Assembly: GCA_024233305.1 (NCBI GenBank)
Contig: JACKPV010000028.1
Span: 186,001 to 250,000 of the forward strand
Source of the DNA: Verrucomicrobiales bacterium
Lineage (GTDB): Bacteria; Verrucomicrobiota; Verrucomicrobiia; Limisphaerales; J093
Reading direction: 5' to 3'
DNA: 64,000 bases
The position numbers were made by a program, and so were the translations under genes. The notes beneath the pieces are model-generated. The model was not told where the DNA came from, made no database searches, and saw only the letters and a list, made by a program, of their open reading frames with translations. Numbering within the stretch: the stretch's first letter is position 1; each line of letters begins with the position of its first letter. Positions 1 through 9,249 of this stretch are shown piece by piece.

Positions 1-787
1 GTGCCTTTCGGCTTCGAGCGGTCTCCCGCCCGGCAAGGTAGCCCAGCTAATCCTTGGGAAGGTCGCCGCGTCTTCAGTGCCTTTCGGCTTCGAGCGGTCT
101 CCCGCCCCTACGCAGCGATCGCTTCGCCGCTAATCATCGTGGGTCTTCAGTGCCTTTCGGCTTCGAGCGGTCTCCCGCCTACACAGACGGAAACGCGGGC
201 TACATCGGACCCCTCACAGGTCTTCAGTGCCTTTCGGCTTCGAGCGGTCTCCCGCCAACCCGTGTTGAGTTCTGGGCAGCGTTCAGGGGATCTGTGTCTT
301 CAGTGCCTTTCGGCTTCGAGCGGTCTCCCGCCCCATGAGATCGCGGGAGTCGTGGGCGCAATCGGCGCCGTCTTCAGTGCCTTTCGGCTTCGAGCGGTCT
401 CCCGCCTCGTTCTTGTCGTCATCTTCCTAATCTTGTTGGTTGTCCTGTCTTCAGTGCCTTTCGGCTTCGAGCGGTCTCCCGCCATGCTTTTATCTCAACA
501 GATGTTGGCATACTTGGAACCGTCTTCAGTGCCTTTCGGCTTCGAGCGGTCTCCCGCCACGGCAAAATGATCACGTCCTTTTTCTGGGAGGGCAGCGAGT
601 CTTCAGTGCCTTTCGGCTTCGAGCGGTCTCCCGCCAGAGTGGGTATTCATCGTGAACTCTTCCGGCACAAACCGGCGTCTTCAGTGCCTTTCGGCTTCGA
701 GCGGTCTCCCGCCATAGCCATGATCGGAGGCAAGGAAAAAACAAGAATCCGTCTTCAGTGCCTTTCGGCTTCGAGCGGTCTCCCGCC
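1..787. CRISPR. CRISPR array, 11 repeats, left end cut by window
   Basis: Eleven identical copies of a 37-bp repeat flank ten unique spacers. The repeat starts GTCTTCAGTGCC, carries the small palindrome GCCTTTCGGC and ends GGTCTCCCGCC. Copies begin at 70, 143, 220, 296, 370, 447, 522, 599, 677 and 751, and a first copy lacking its first 7 bases lies at 1-30. Spacers are 39, 36, 40, 39, 37, 40, 38, 40, 41 and 37 bp. No repeat is degenerate, so neither end can be named leader or trailer from repeat decay, and the DNA after 787 is not obviously AT-rich. No cas gene is in the window, so subtype and transcription direction stay open. Open reading frames across the array are artefacts of the repeat. 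Confidence 0.98.
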
Positions 788-933
788 TGCCTTCTTGTAA
801 GCCCTTCGCCATCAGGGTGTCAACCTGCCTGTAGGACAAAGGTCCGTTTTTCGGGGTCGCCAGCGGGCATCCTCGCGACACTCTCGCCGGCCAGATTCTG
901 CGTAAACCACTCTTCCCAAGCGCGTTACCACTC

Positions 934-978
934 AGGACCGGGCTCCCCCCATTTTGGCCCTTCTGGAGCCCGGTCCTG
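934..978. repeat. perfect 13-bp inverted repeat
   Basis: AGGACCGGGCTCC (934-946) is exactly mirrored by GGAGCCCGGTCCT (966-978) across a 19-nt loop. No T-tract follows, so it is not a standard terminator. It lies between the CRISPR array and the 38-bp tandem repeats. No gene is visible in 788-1370. Confidence 0.7.
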
Positions 979-1054
979 GCGGGGTGCATCGGGCCCGGGC
1001 CGCGTCCTGGCAACGATTGTCCGGCGGGTCGCGCGAACGGAGTCTTCCCGGAAC

Positions 1055-1240
1055 GGCGCGCACGGAGTGACGCGCCCTACCTTGTGGGAAGCGGCGCGCA
1101 CGGAGTGACGCACCCTACCTTGTGGGAAGCGGCGCGCACGGAGTGGCGCGCCCTACCTTCTGGGGAGCGGCGCGCACGGAGTGACGCGCCCTACCTTGTG
1201 GGACGGCGTGCGCGGAGTGATGCGCTCTACCTGGTGGCCG
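1055..1240. repeat. 38-bp tandem repeat, four clear units plus a decayed fifth
   Basis: Units begin at 1055, 1093, 1131 and 1169, with a diverged fifth from 1205. Each opens GGCGCGCACGGAGTGACGCG and continues with CCCTACCTTGTGGG. Inside each unit GGCGCG pairs with CGCGCC around a 10-nt loop, so every unit is a potential hairpin. The units differ by only a few bases. The array is intergenic, just upstream of the GH78 gene. Confidence 0.85.
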
Positions 1241-1370
1241 AGGGAGGGGGCGCGGTTCCCGGAGCGTGGGGCCTGGCCTCCCCTGACGCCGAAGCCCGCG
1301 AAAGCGGTTCTCGTGACTGGCGCCGGACCCGACGATCGGCTACACCTGCCTTTCAACACCTCGACATCCC

Positions 1371-4300
1371 ATGCGCATTCTCCCGTTCGTTCTGTCCCGC
1401 TTTCTCCGCCCGACGTTCGCCACCACCCTGCTCCCCGGTCTGATCCTGGCGCAGGACCTGCGCGTCGAGCGGCTCCGCTGTGAATACCGGGTCGATCCGG
1501 TTGGCATCGATGTGCGCGATCCGCGGCTGAGCTGGGTCTTGAAGTCCCCGCGCCGCGGCGAACGCCAGACCGCTTACCACGTTCAGGCGGCCTCCTCGCG
1601 GGACCAACTCCGCCAGGGAACCCCCGATCTGTGGGACACTGGCCGCATCGACGCGGAGCAAACCGTTCACCTCGCCTACGCCGGCCGCCCGCTGCACTCG
1701 CGTCAGGCGATCTGGTGGCGGGTGCGGGTCTGGGACCGGGAAGGCCGGGCCTCGGCGTGGAGCGATCCGGCGACCTGGACCATGGGATTGCTCGAGCCGG
1801 CGGAATGGCAGGCGAAGTGGATCGCCGATCCGTCCCTGGCCGTCGCCCCGTCGGCGCGGGGTCCGTTGAACGGCTATCACAGCCAGCTCACCACCAACGC
1901 CACCGCGGTGAAGTGGGTGCAGGTCGATCTCGGAAGGGCGCGCCGCCTGGGGGCCGTCCGGTTGTTTCCGGCCCGTCCGTATGACTGGCAGCCCGACACG
2001 CCGGGCTTTCTCTTTCCGCGGCGCTTCAAGATCGAGGCCGCCTCGAGCGCGGATTTCGTCGATGCCCAACTGCTGGTGGACCGCACCGTCGCGGACGAAC
2101 CCAACCCGGGCGCCGACGCGCCGCTGTTCCGCTTTGCCCCGACGACCAACCGGTTTGTCCGCCTCACGGCGACGCGGCTTGCCTTGCGCGACGGGGATCA
2201 GCATGCGTTCGCGCTGGCGGAATTGCAGGTGTTGGACGGGGTCGACAACCTCGCCAACGGCGCGCGCGTCGAGGCCCTGGATTCAATCGAAACCGGTCCC
2301 TGGGCGGCAACCAACCTCACCGACGGCATCACGCACACGGTGGCTCCCGGCAGCGCGCGGGAGTCCCTTCCCGGCACGCTGGCGCGCAAGACCTTCACCG
2401 TCCCCGCGACGGTCCGCCGGGCCACGGCGCGCGCCACGGCCCTCGGGGTTTACGAACTTCGCCTGAACGGTCAGCGCGTCGGCGACCAGATCCTCGCGCC
2501 TGAATGGACCAGCTACCGCCGGCGCGTTGCCGTGCAGACCTTCGATGTCACGGACCTGCTCCACCCCGGCGACAACGTGGTCACCGCGCAGGTCGGCGAG
2601 GGCTGGTATGCCGGCCGGCTGATGGCGGTGGGCCGGTTTCCATACGGCCATCAACCGCGGTTCCTGCTCCAGCTCGAAATCGAACTCGCGGACGGCAGCC
2701 GGCAGTTCGTTGTCACGGACGAATCGTGGCGGACGACCACCAACGGTCCCGTCCGCGCCGCCGGGATTTATGATGGCGAAACCTATGATGCCCGGTTGGA
2801 GCCCGTCGGCTGGGAGCGACCCGCGTTCGACGATCACGAATGGAACCGGGCCCAGACCTTCCCTCCCGACACTCCCGAACTCGTCTGGCAGGCGAACGAA
2901 CCGATCCGTGTCGTGCGGGAACTCGCGCCCATCCGGGTGACCGAGCCGCGGCCCGGCGTCCACGTGTTCGATCTCGGGCAAAACATGGTGGGGTGGTGCC
3001 GCATCAAGGCCGCGGGCAGGGCCGGCCAGCCGGTGATGATCCGGCACGCCGAGATGCTCGCTGACGATGGCACGCTCTACACGGCCAACCTGCGCGGGGC
3101 GGCCCAGACGGACCGCTACATCCCGCGAACGGATGGACCCTTCGTTTACGAGCCCCGTTTCACGTATCACGGATTCCGCTACGTTGAAGTCAGCGGACTC
3201 GCCGAAACCCCGAATGCCGACGCCGTGCGGGGCCGGGTGTTCCACTCGAATGCTCCCGAAGCGGGCCGGTTCGCGTGTTCGGATCCCGCGTTGAACCAGC
3301 TCATGGAAGACATCGTCTGGACCCAGCGCGCCAACCTGGTGAGTTCCCCGAACGACTGCCCGCAACGGGACGAACGCTTCGGTTGGATGGGCGACATTCA
3401 GGCGTTTGCGCAGACGGCGATGTTCACCATGGACCTGGGGGCATTCTTCACGAAATTCGTCCAGGACATCCGCGACGATCAGGCGGACGACGGACGGTTC
3501 CCCGATTTCGCGCCGCATCCGGGCGATCCGAACCAGGCGTTCTCGGGCGCGCCGGCGTGGGCCGATGCGGGGGTGATCGTGCCGTGGCGGGCCTACGAGA
3601 ACTACGCGGACACCCGGCTGTTGGCGGCGCATTTCGACGCCGCCTCGCGCTGGATCGATTACATCCACCGGAACAACCCGGACCTCGTCTGGGTTAAGGG
3701 CCGCAACAACGACTACAACGACTGGCTCAACGGCGACTGGATCAAGCAGAGCGGCTGGCCCGAAAAGGGCGGTTCCGTGCCGAAGGAGGTCTTCGCCACC
3801 GCTTTCTTCGCGCATTCGACGGATCTCGTTTCGCGCATGGCGCGCGTGCTCGAAAGGGACGCCGAGGCGGCGCGGTACGGTGAGTTGTTCGGGCGCATCA
3901 AGGAGACGTTCAACCGGCGTTTCGTCCGGGCCGATGGACGCATCGAAGGCGACACCCAGGGCGGCTATGCGCTGGCGCTCCACTTTGACTCGCTGCCCGA
4001 AGCACTGCGCGCCCCGGCGACGGCGCATTTGCTCGAGAACATCCGTCGCTATCAGGGGCATCTGTCGACCGGCATTCAGACCACGCACCGGGCGATGCTC
4101 GAACTCGCCCGCCACGGTCAGGCCGACACCGCCTGGCAACTGCTCACCGACCGCTCGTTTCCGTCGTGGCTCTATATGATCGACAACGGCGCCACCACGA
4201 TCTGGGAACGCTGGGACGGCTACGTGAAAGGCCGCGGCTTTCAGGATGCCGGGATGAACTCGTTCAACCATTGGGCCTTTGGCGCCGTCGGGGAATGGAT

Positions 4301-4754
4301 GTGGCGGCATATCATCGGCTTGAACCCCGACGAGCAAGCGCCCGGATGGAAGCACTTTCACATCGCCCCGAAACCCGGCGGCGGCGTGACCTGGGCCCGC
4401 GGGGAATACACGTCCATCCGGGGCCTGATCCGCTCGGCCTGGCGCGTCCATGAGGGGATGCTGACGTTGCACGTCGAAGTCCCGCCCAACACGACAGCGA
4501 CCGTTCACCTGCCCACCCCGCAACCATCCCGCGTCACCGAAGGCGGCCGACCGGTGACCGTTTCCGCGACCCAACCCGACGCCGTGGTCATCGAGGTGGA
4601 AGCAGGCAACTACGAGTTCACCTGCCCCTTCGCCGGCGACAGCGACAGGGTCGGTCCTGCGTCTGTTGGTGGCGCTCCCTCCACCGACGGTGAGGACGAC
4701 GGGGTCAGTTCTGCGTCTGTTGGTGGTGCTCCCTCCACCGACAGCGAGGACTGA
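1371..4754 (+). CDS. GH78 family alpha-L-rhamnosidase, exported
   Basis: Predicted secreted glycoside hydrolase of 1127 residues that would remove terminal alpha-L-rhamnose from plant or microbial glycans. A hydrophobic signal peptide ends near AQD (about residue 28). A fibronectin-like N-terminal part follows, then a discoidin-like beta insertion (about 150-300) and the Bac_rhamnosid_N-type region (about 330-500). The (alpha/alpha)6 catalytic domain holds NDCPQRDERFGWMGD near residue 665, where the acidic catalytic residues of the family lie, and TIWERWDGY near 943. A beta C-terminal domain closes the fold. The last 30 or so residues are two copies of a SVGGAPSTD-type peptide encoded by a 54-bp DNA repeat and are probably not part of the enzyme. 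The gene converges on the next gene with 14 bp between them. Family assignment is confident; substrate is inferred from the family. Confidence 0.9.
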   Translation: MRILPFVLSRFLRPTFATTLLPGLILAQDLRVERLRCEYRVDPVGIDVRDPRLSWVLKSPRRGERQTAYHVQAASSRDQLRQGTPDLWDTGRIDAEQTVHLAYAGRPLHSRQAIWWRVRVWDREGRASAWSDPATWTMGLLEPAEWQAKWIADPSLAVAPSARGPLNGYHSQLTTNATAVKWVQVDLGRARRLGAVRLFPARPYDWQPDTPGFLFPRRFKIEAASSADFVDAQLLVDRTVADEPNPGADAPLFRFAPTTNRFVRLTATRLALRDGDQHAFALAELQVLDGVDNLANGARVEALDSIETGPWAATNLTDGITHTVAPGSARESLPGTLARKTFTVPATVRRATARATALGVYELRLNGQRVGDQILAPEWTSYRRRVAVQTFDVTDLLHPGDNVVTAQVGEGWYAGRLMAVGRFPYGHQPRFLLQLEIELADGSRQFVVTDESWRTTTNGPVRAAGIYDGETYDARLEPVGWERPAFDDHEWNRAQTFPPDTPELVWQANEPIRVVRELAPIRVTEPRPGVHVFDLGQNMVGWCRIKAAGRAGQPVMIRHAEMLADDGTLYTANLRGAAQTDRYIPRTDGPFVYEPRFTYHGFRYVEVSGLAETPNADAVRGRVFHSNAPEAGRFACSDPALNQLMEDIVWTQRANLVSSPNDCPQRDERFGWMGDIQAFAQTAMFTMDLGAFFTKFVQDIRDDQADDGRFPDFAPHPGDPNQAFSGAPAWADAGVIVPWRAYENYADTRLLAAHFDAASRWIDYIHRNNPDLVWVKGRNNDYNDWLNGDWIKQSGWPEKGGSVPKEVFATAFFAHSTDLVSRMARVLERDAEAARYGELFGRIKETFNRRFVRADGRIEGDTQGGYALALHFDSLPEALRAPATAHLLENIRRYQGHLSTGIQTTHRAMLELARHGQADTAWQLLTDRSFPSWLYMIDNGATTIWERWDGYVKGRGFQDAGMNSFNHWAFGAVGEWMWRHIIGLNPDEQAPGWKHFHIAPKPGGGVTWARGEYTSIRGLIRSAWRVHEGMLTLHVEVPPNTTATVHLPTPQPSRVTEGGRPVTVSATQPDAVVIEVEAGNYEFTCPFAGDSDRVGPASVGGAPSTDGEDDGVSSASVGGAPSTDSED
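4649..4752 (+). repeat. 54-bp direct repeat at the 3' end of the GH78 gene
   Basis: Two units start near 4649 and 4703 and share CTGCGTCTGTTGGTGG and GCTCCCTCCACCGAC. They lie in frame and supply the C-terminal tail of the rhamnosidase and its stop codon. The look is of an intergenic repeat captured by the reading frame. Confidence 0.75.
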
Positions 4755-4768
4755 CCCCGGGGCAGACT

Positions 4769-6073
4769 TTACCGTTCTGTCGCGGGGGAATGGTTGGCGG
4801 CGGAAGCCCCTGCTTCCCCGGCCCAGATCCGGCGGATCGCGTCCTCGTCGCCGAAACCCTCCGGGACGGCGTCGCTGCGGCGGTTGGCGTAATACCAGCG
4901 GAGGTGGTCCTTGGGCGAACGCAGGGTGCGGCTGCCGGGCATTTGCAGAAAGCCGTTGGGATCGGTCCGGCGGACCCAGTCGCGGGCGTAACGCAACCAG
5001 CGCGCGCGGTATTCCGGCGGTTGATGGGCGAACCAAGTGATCTCATCGTAACCCCAGATCCAGATGCTGCCCGCGCGGGGTTCGCCCGGCGTGCGGCTCA
5101 CCCCCCAGTTGTCGATTTCGACGAGGTAGGGCAGGTGTTCGCATTCCCAGCCGCTGAACGTCAACCCGCCCTTGCTCCGTCCGTAAATGCCGTCCGAAAA
5201 GCCGACCTTCAGAATGGCCTCCTGGGGCTTGTCCGGCGTTTCCATGATCCGGAGCGGGAAGGAATGGAAATCCATCAACAACCGTCCGTCGCGGACCAGG
5301 CCGCCGCTCGGCACGTGCGAATCCAGCAGGACCATGTGCCGGCGCGCGTGGCCGGTGGCGTATTCCCGAATCCGCGCCAGCACTCCCGTGTAGTGGTCCA
5401 GATGCGGGTCGTTGCGGTTCATCAACTCCGTCTGCCCGAGGTGAATCGCTTCGCAGCCCGCGTCGATATAGGACCGGCCCTGGAAATAGAACCAGAGCTT
5501 CGTCTCCGGGCGACTCACGTCCGGCACGGATTGCCCGCTCCGCCAATGGTCCTTGAAGCGACCGTCGGGATAGAGCATGTCCGCGTAACGAAAATTCCGC
5601 GCTTCGACCGGCAGGCCGAACGTCTCGAAGGCCCACGCCGGCACCGGCACCTCGTCGACCTGGGTCGTCACGATCTCGAAGATGCAGGCCTGCAGCACCA
5701 TTCTCGGGTCCGCCGCGTGGACCTGCGGCGCCTGTTGCGCGGCCCGTTCGAGATTCCGGAGCATCGCCGCTTCCCCGCCCCACAAACACAGACTGCGCCC
5801 GATGAACTTCGCGCCGACGGCGTTCAACATGCGGATGTTGTCGGCCAGGTCGCCGCGACCGTTCAGCATCCCTTCCATCGTGATGGCCCGCGACAGGTAG
5901 TGCTCAAGCACGGGACGGCTGATTGTCCGGTCGAATTGAAGGTCCTTTCCGGCGGCGGCAAACGCCGAAGCCGCAGAAACGGCGAGCACGATGGCAAGGA
6001 CGGAACCGGAAAGCACGGTGGCTGCCGTGCGCCCGGGCTTGCGTTGCGTAACGAGAGATACGGGAGTCTTCAT
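4769..6073 (-). CDS. exported protein of unknown family, hydrolase-like
   Basis: Protein of 434 residues. The chosen start (MKTPVS) gives a long signal peptide with a hydrophobic core ending around AASAFAAAG (residue 41); an upstream in-frame extension runs into a dispersed repeat and is rejected. The mature part is rich in Trp, Tyr, His and Asp and reads like a TIM-barrel carbohydrate-active protein, with stretches such as EAIHLGQTELMNRNDPH and GSIWIWGYDEITWFA. No family was recognised, so the fold suggestion is only an impression. It converges tail-to-tail with the rhamnosidase, and the ABC sugar importer lies on the same strand upstream, so a role in glycan use is plausible but inferred. 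Confidence 0.75.
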   Translation of the reverse strand: MKTPVSLVTQRKPGRTAATVLSGSVLAIVLAVSAASAFAAAGKDLQFDRTISRPVLEHYLSRAITMEGMLNGRGDLADNIRMLNAVGAKFIGRSLCLWGGEAAMLRNLERAAQQAPQVHAADPRMVLQACIFEIVTTQVDEVPVPAWAFETFGLPVEARNFRYADMLYPDGRFKDHWRSGQSVPDVSRPETKLWFYFQGRSYIDAGCEAIHLGQTELMNRNDPHLDHYTGVLARIREYATGHARRHMVLLDSHVPSGGLVRDGRLLMDFHSFPLRIMETPDKPQEAILKVGFSDGIYGRSKGGLTFSGWECEHLPYLVEIDNWGVSRTPGEPRAGSIWIWGYDEITWFAHQPPEYRARWLRYARDWVRRTDPNGFLQMPGSRTLRSPKDHLRWYYANRRSDAVPEGFGDEDAIRRIWAGEAGASAANHSPATER

Positions 6074-6235
6074 GTATGGTCCGCTGCTGTCTTCCGCCAC
6101 GGATGCGACGATCCCGCGCACTGCGGAATCCCGAGCGCTGCCGCATGCACCGCAGGATCGGGGAGGACGTTTGCGACAGTGTAGAAAGCGCCGCCGTTCG
6201 CGCGAGCAAAGAATGGCCGGCGTATGCCGACATGG

Positions 6236-6575
6236 AGCACGGTGGCCGTGACACCGCTTTTCGGGCTTCGGGGGGCTTCGGGGGGCTTCGGATTTTCGCC
6301 CGCCTGTCCGGCCGCGAAAGCGCCGTCGCCGCTCCGCTTTGCCGGCGCACTCCAAAACCGGCCCGCTCCCTTCCAGCAGCGCGGTGTCAACACGGACGCG
6401 CCCCTTTTGGAGTGCGGTGGCTTTGACACCGCTTTTCGGGCTTCGGGGGGCTTCGAGGCGTTTCGGGTATTCGCCTGCCCGTCCGGCCGCGAAAGCGCCG
6501 TCGCCGCTTCGCTCTGCCGGCGCACTCCAGAACCGGGCCGCTGCCTTCCGTCAGCGCGGGCGCCAAATGCACGCG
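6236..6575. repeat. two-unit 175-bp dispersed repeat
   Basis: ACACCGCTTTTCGGGCTTCG occurs at 6251 and again at 6426, giving a 175-bp period. Both units then carry GTCCGGCCGCGAAAGCGCC and end in GCCGGCGCACTCCA. Related copies lie at about 12205-12320, where an ISAs1 element has inserted, and more weakly at 14519-14580. The region between the exported protein (6073) and the importer permease (6582) is otherwise empty. Confidence 0.8.
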
Positions 6576-6581
6576 GGTTGG

Positions 6582-7577
6582 TCAGGCGCGCCGTGCGGTG
6601 AGCCACACGTTCAAGATCACCGCGGCGGCGATGATCAGCCCCACGCACGCATCCTGCAGATAGGCGTCCGTCCCCATCAGCACCAAGCCCGTCCGCACTT
6701 CGGCCATGATCAATGCCCCGAGGAACGTCCCCAGAATACTCCCCACCCCGCCGCGCATCGCCGTCCCGCCGATCACCGAGGCCGCGATGGCCTCGAGTTC
6801 CAATCCCGTCCCCTGCGTCGGGGTCACCGTTTTCAAGTAGCCCAGCGACACCAACCCGGCCACGCCGGCAGCCAGTGCCGTGAGCAGGAAGTTCAACCGC
6901 TTGACCCGCGCGGTCCGAATGCCCGCCAGGTCGGCGGCCTCGCGATTGTCCCCGGTGGCAAACACCCGGACGCCATACGCCGTCCGGTGCAGCAAGAAGT
7001 ACATCACCAATCCCCAACCCAGCAGCCAGAGAATCGGCACCGGCACCGTTCCGAACAACCGCGCCCGCCCGAGCACCTCGAAGAACCACTGGTCGGGAAA
7101 GCTCGACACCGGTTGCCCCCGCGAAAGCACCATCGCGAGCCCGCGGAAGATCATCATGGTCGCCAGCGTGGCGATGAACGAGTTGACCCGCGTGATCGTA
7201 ACCAGCATTCCGTTGATGGCCCCGAGCAGTAGCGCCGCGCTCAACCCGAGCGCGCCCGCCGCCCAGAGGTTCATGCCGGCCACTTTGAACAGCAACCCCG
7301 TCACCACCCCGGTCACTGCATAGATCGCGCCCACCGACAGATCGAATTCGCCCGACACGATCAACACGGTCATCGCCATCGCGACGATCCCGAGTTCGGA
7401 GGTTTGGCGGAGCAGGTTGAACAGGTTGTACGGTGACAAGAAGGCCGGCGCCAGCAGCGCGAACACCAGGCCGATGCCGAGCGCGGCGATCAGCACGCCG
7501 AAATCGCGCAGCTGCAGCACCCGGCCAACCATGCGGGCCCGGCCGGAATTCATCGGCGGATGAGGCTTAGTTTCCAT
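6582..7577 (-). CDS. sugar ABC transporter permease (RbsC type)
   Basis: Inner-membrane permease of 331 residues from the ribose/rhamnose branch of sugar importers (BPD_transp_2 family). Hydrophobic segments run throughout, and family signatures such as ELGIVAMAMTVLIVSGEFDLSVG and GDNREAADLAGI are present in part or whole. The start at 7577 (METKPH) overlaps the stop of the ATPase gene by 11 bp, which fits translational coupling. MNSGRAR at 7553 is an alternative, and neither has a clear Shine-Dalgarno. It is the last of three genes: binding protein, ATPase, permease. The importer probably has a single permease that homodimerises. Substrate is unknown; the nearby rhamnosidase makes rhamnose or a related sugar a reasonable guess. 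Confidence 0.88.
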   Translation of the reverse strand: METKPHPPMNSGRARMVGRVLQLRDFGVLIAALGIGLVFALLAPAFLSPYNLFNLLRQTSELGIVAMAMTVLIVSGEFDLSVGAIYAVTGVVTGLLFKVAGMNLWAAGALGLSAALLLGAINGMLVTITRVNSFIATLATMMIFRGLAMVLSRGQPVSSFPDQWFFEVLGRARLFGTVPVPILWLLGWGLVMYFLLHRTAYGVRVFATGDNREAADLAGIRTARVKRLNFLLTALAAGVAGLVSLGYLKTVTPTQGTGLELEAIAASVIGGTAMRGGVGSILGTFLGALIMAEVRTGLVLMGTDAYLQDACVGLIIAAAVILNVWLTARRA

Positions 7578-9180
7578 CGGCAACATTCGGGAAAGGAGAC
7601 AGCGCGCCGGGCTGCGCACAGGCGTGAATCAGGTCGGCCTTGGTCACGGCGCCCCGGGCGAATTCCGCGCCCACCCGCCCCGCCCGAAAGACCAGGATGC
7701 GGTCCGACACCGCGATCAACTCCTCCAACTCCGAGGAGGAGACAACGAACGCGCAACCCTCGCCGGCGAGTTCGCGGATCAAGCGGCAGATTTCCTCCTT
7801 CGCGCCGACGTCCACCCCGCGCGTCGGCTCCTGCATCAACAGCAACCGCGGGCGGATGGCCAGCCAGCGCGCGATGAGCACCTTCTGTTGATTGCCGCCG
7901 CTCAACGTCCCGATGGCGGCATCCGGACCGGCCATGCGAATGCCCAACCTTCGCTGCAACGAAACGGCCAGTTCGCGCAACCGACCGAAACGCAACCGCC
8001 CGCCCCGGCTCAGTTCATCGAGCTTCAGCAGACCCAGGTTCCGCTGCACATCGAGGTCGTCAAAGAGCCCGAGTTGGCGACGGTCCTCGGGCACGTAACC
8101 GATGCCCGCCGCCATCGCCCGTTGCGGGTCCGAAACCCGGACCGGTGAACCATCCAGCCGGACTTCCCCGCCGGAGGCCGGTGGCGCGCCGAACAACGCC
8201 CGCAAGACCGCCGACCGCCCCGAACCCTGCAGCCCGGTGACCCCAAGCACTTCGCCCGGTTGCAGCCGGAACGACACGTCAAGGAACTCGCCCCCGCGGC
8301 TCAGACCGCTCACCTCGAGCCGGGGCGGACCATCGATGCGCCGCGTCCCGCCCGACGGCTTTTCGAGCGTCCGCCCCGCGATCATCCGCGCCAGCACCTT
8401 TGCGTCGAACGCGTCGCGCCCGAGATGCCCGGCCAGGGCGCCGTCCCGGAGCACGAAGATCTCGTCCGCCAACGACAACATTTCCTCGAGCAAATGGCTC
8501 ACGAACAGAAACGCCACGCCCTGGCTTTTGAGCCGCTGGATGATGGCGAACAACCGCGCCACCTCGGGCGGGGTCAGCGCGGTGGTCGGTTCATCGAGGA
8601 TGATCAGGTCGGCGCGTTGCCACAGGACGCGCACCAGCAGGGCCAGCTGCCGTTCCGCGGCGGTGCAGTCCCGCATCAGCCGGCGCGGATCCAGCTCGAG
8701 GTCGAGCAACTCGCGAAACAACCGCCGGCATTCCGCCTCGTCCACCCGCGGCTTCGCCAGGCCACCACGCCCGCGCCGGCCCAGGAAGACATTCGTCGCG
8801 ACGGAGAGGTTCGGACAGATGGGAATCTCCTGATGAAAAACGTGAATGCCCGCCGCCTCGGCCGCGCCCGGATCACCCGGAGCGAACGGGCGTCCGCCAA
8901 GGGTGATGCGGCCGCCGTCCGACCGGTGGACCCCGCCCAGAATCTTGATCAACGTGGATTTCCCGGCGCCGTTCTCGCCCGCCAATCCATAGACCCGCCC
9001 CCGGTCGATCCGCAACGACACTTCCTTCAAAGCCTCGGTGCGCCCGAACCGCTTGCCGACCTGATCGATGACCAGCAACGACGGCTGCGTCGAACTGCTT
9101 TCCCCATCCCCGGGAGCTGCCGTGCCACGGCGTTGGCGAGCGGCGTTCCGCAACACCCCGGATTCGATCGCGCCACTCAC
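7567..9180 (-). CDS. sugar ABC transporter ATPase, two fused nucleotide-binding domains
   Basis: ATP-binding subunit of 537 residues (RbsA/MglA type) that powers the importer. NBD1 has Walker A GENGAGKST, a signature degenerate at CTAAERQ and Walker B LIILDEP. NBD2 has the usual reduced P-loop GLQGSGRS and the strong signature LSGGNQQK. Its Walker B reads LLLMQEPTRG, where the aspartate found in most relatives (LDEPTRG) is replaced by Gln; the catalytic Glu is kept. The 70-bp gap to the binding-protein gene and the overlap with the permease indicate one operon. Confidence 0.92.
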   Translation of the reverse strand: MSGAIESGVLRNAARQRRGTAAPGDGESSSTQPSLLVIDQVGKRFGRTEALKEVSLRIDRGRVYGLAGENGAGKSTLIKILGGVHRSDGGRITLGGRPFAPGDPGAAEAAGIHVFHQEIPICPNLSVATNVFLGRRGRGGLAKPRVDEAECRRLFRELLDLELDPRRLMRDCTAAERQLALLVRVLWQRADLIILDEPTTALTPPEVARLFAIIQRLKSQGVAFLFVSHLLEEMLSLADEIFVLRDGALAGHLGRDAFDAKVLARMIAGRTLEKPSGGTRRIDGPPRLEVSGLSRGGEFLDVSFRLQPGEVLGVTGLQGSGRSAVLRALFGAPPASGGEVRLDGSPVRVSDPQRAMAAGIGYVPEDRRQLGLFDDLDVQRNLGLLKLDELSRGGRLRFGRLRELAVSLQRRLGIRMAGPDAAIGTLSGGNQQKVLIARWLAIRPRLLLMQEPTRGVDVGAKEEICRLIRELAGEGCAFVVSSSELEELIAVSDRILVFRAGRVGAEFARGAVTKADLIHACAQPGALSPFPNVADGN

Positions 9181-9249
9181 CGGGCCCGCCCCTCCGACGG
9201 CATCTTCTTTATCCTGTCCATGCGCGGTCTTCCACCGAATCGATCCGCC

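Noticed and set aside
1..570. Open frame of 189 codons across the CRISPR array
   Set aside because: It is a translation of the repeat in three frames with no stop in the repeat unit; no protein is implied.
788..1370. cas genes or a CRISPR leader to the right of the array
   Set aside because: No Cas-like frame and no AT-rich leader-like sequence; the region holds repeats only.
2283..5036. 917-codon antisense frame over the rhamnosidase gene
   Set aside because: Shadow of high-GC coding DNA; it is Arg/Pro/Gly-rich with no domain, while the plus strand carries clear GH78 motifs.
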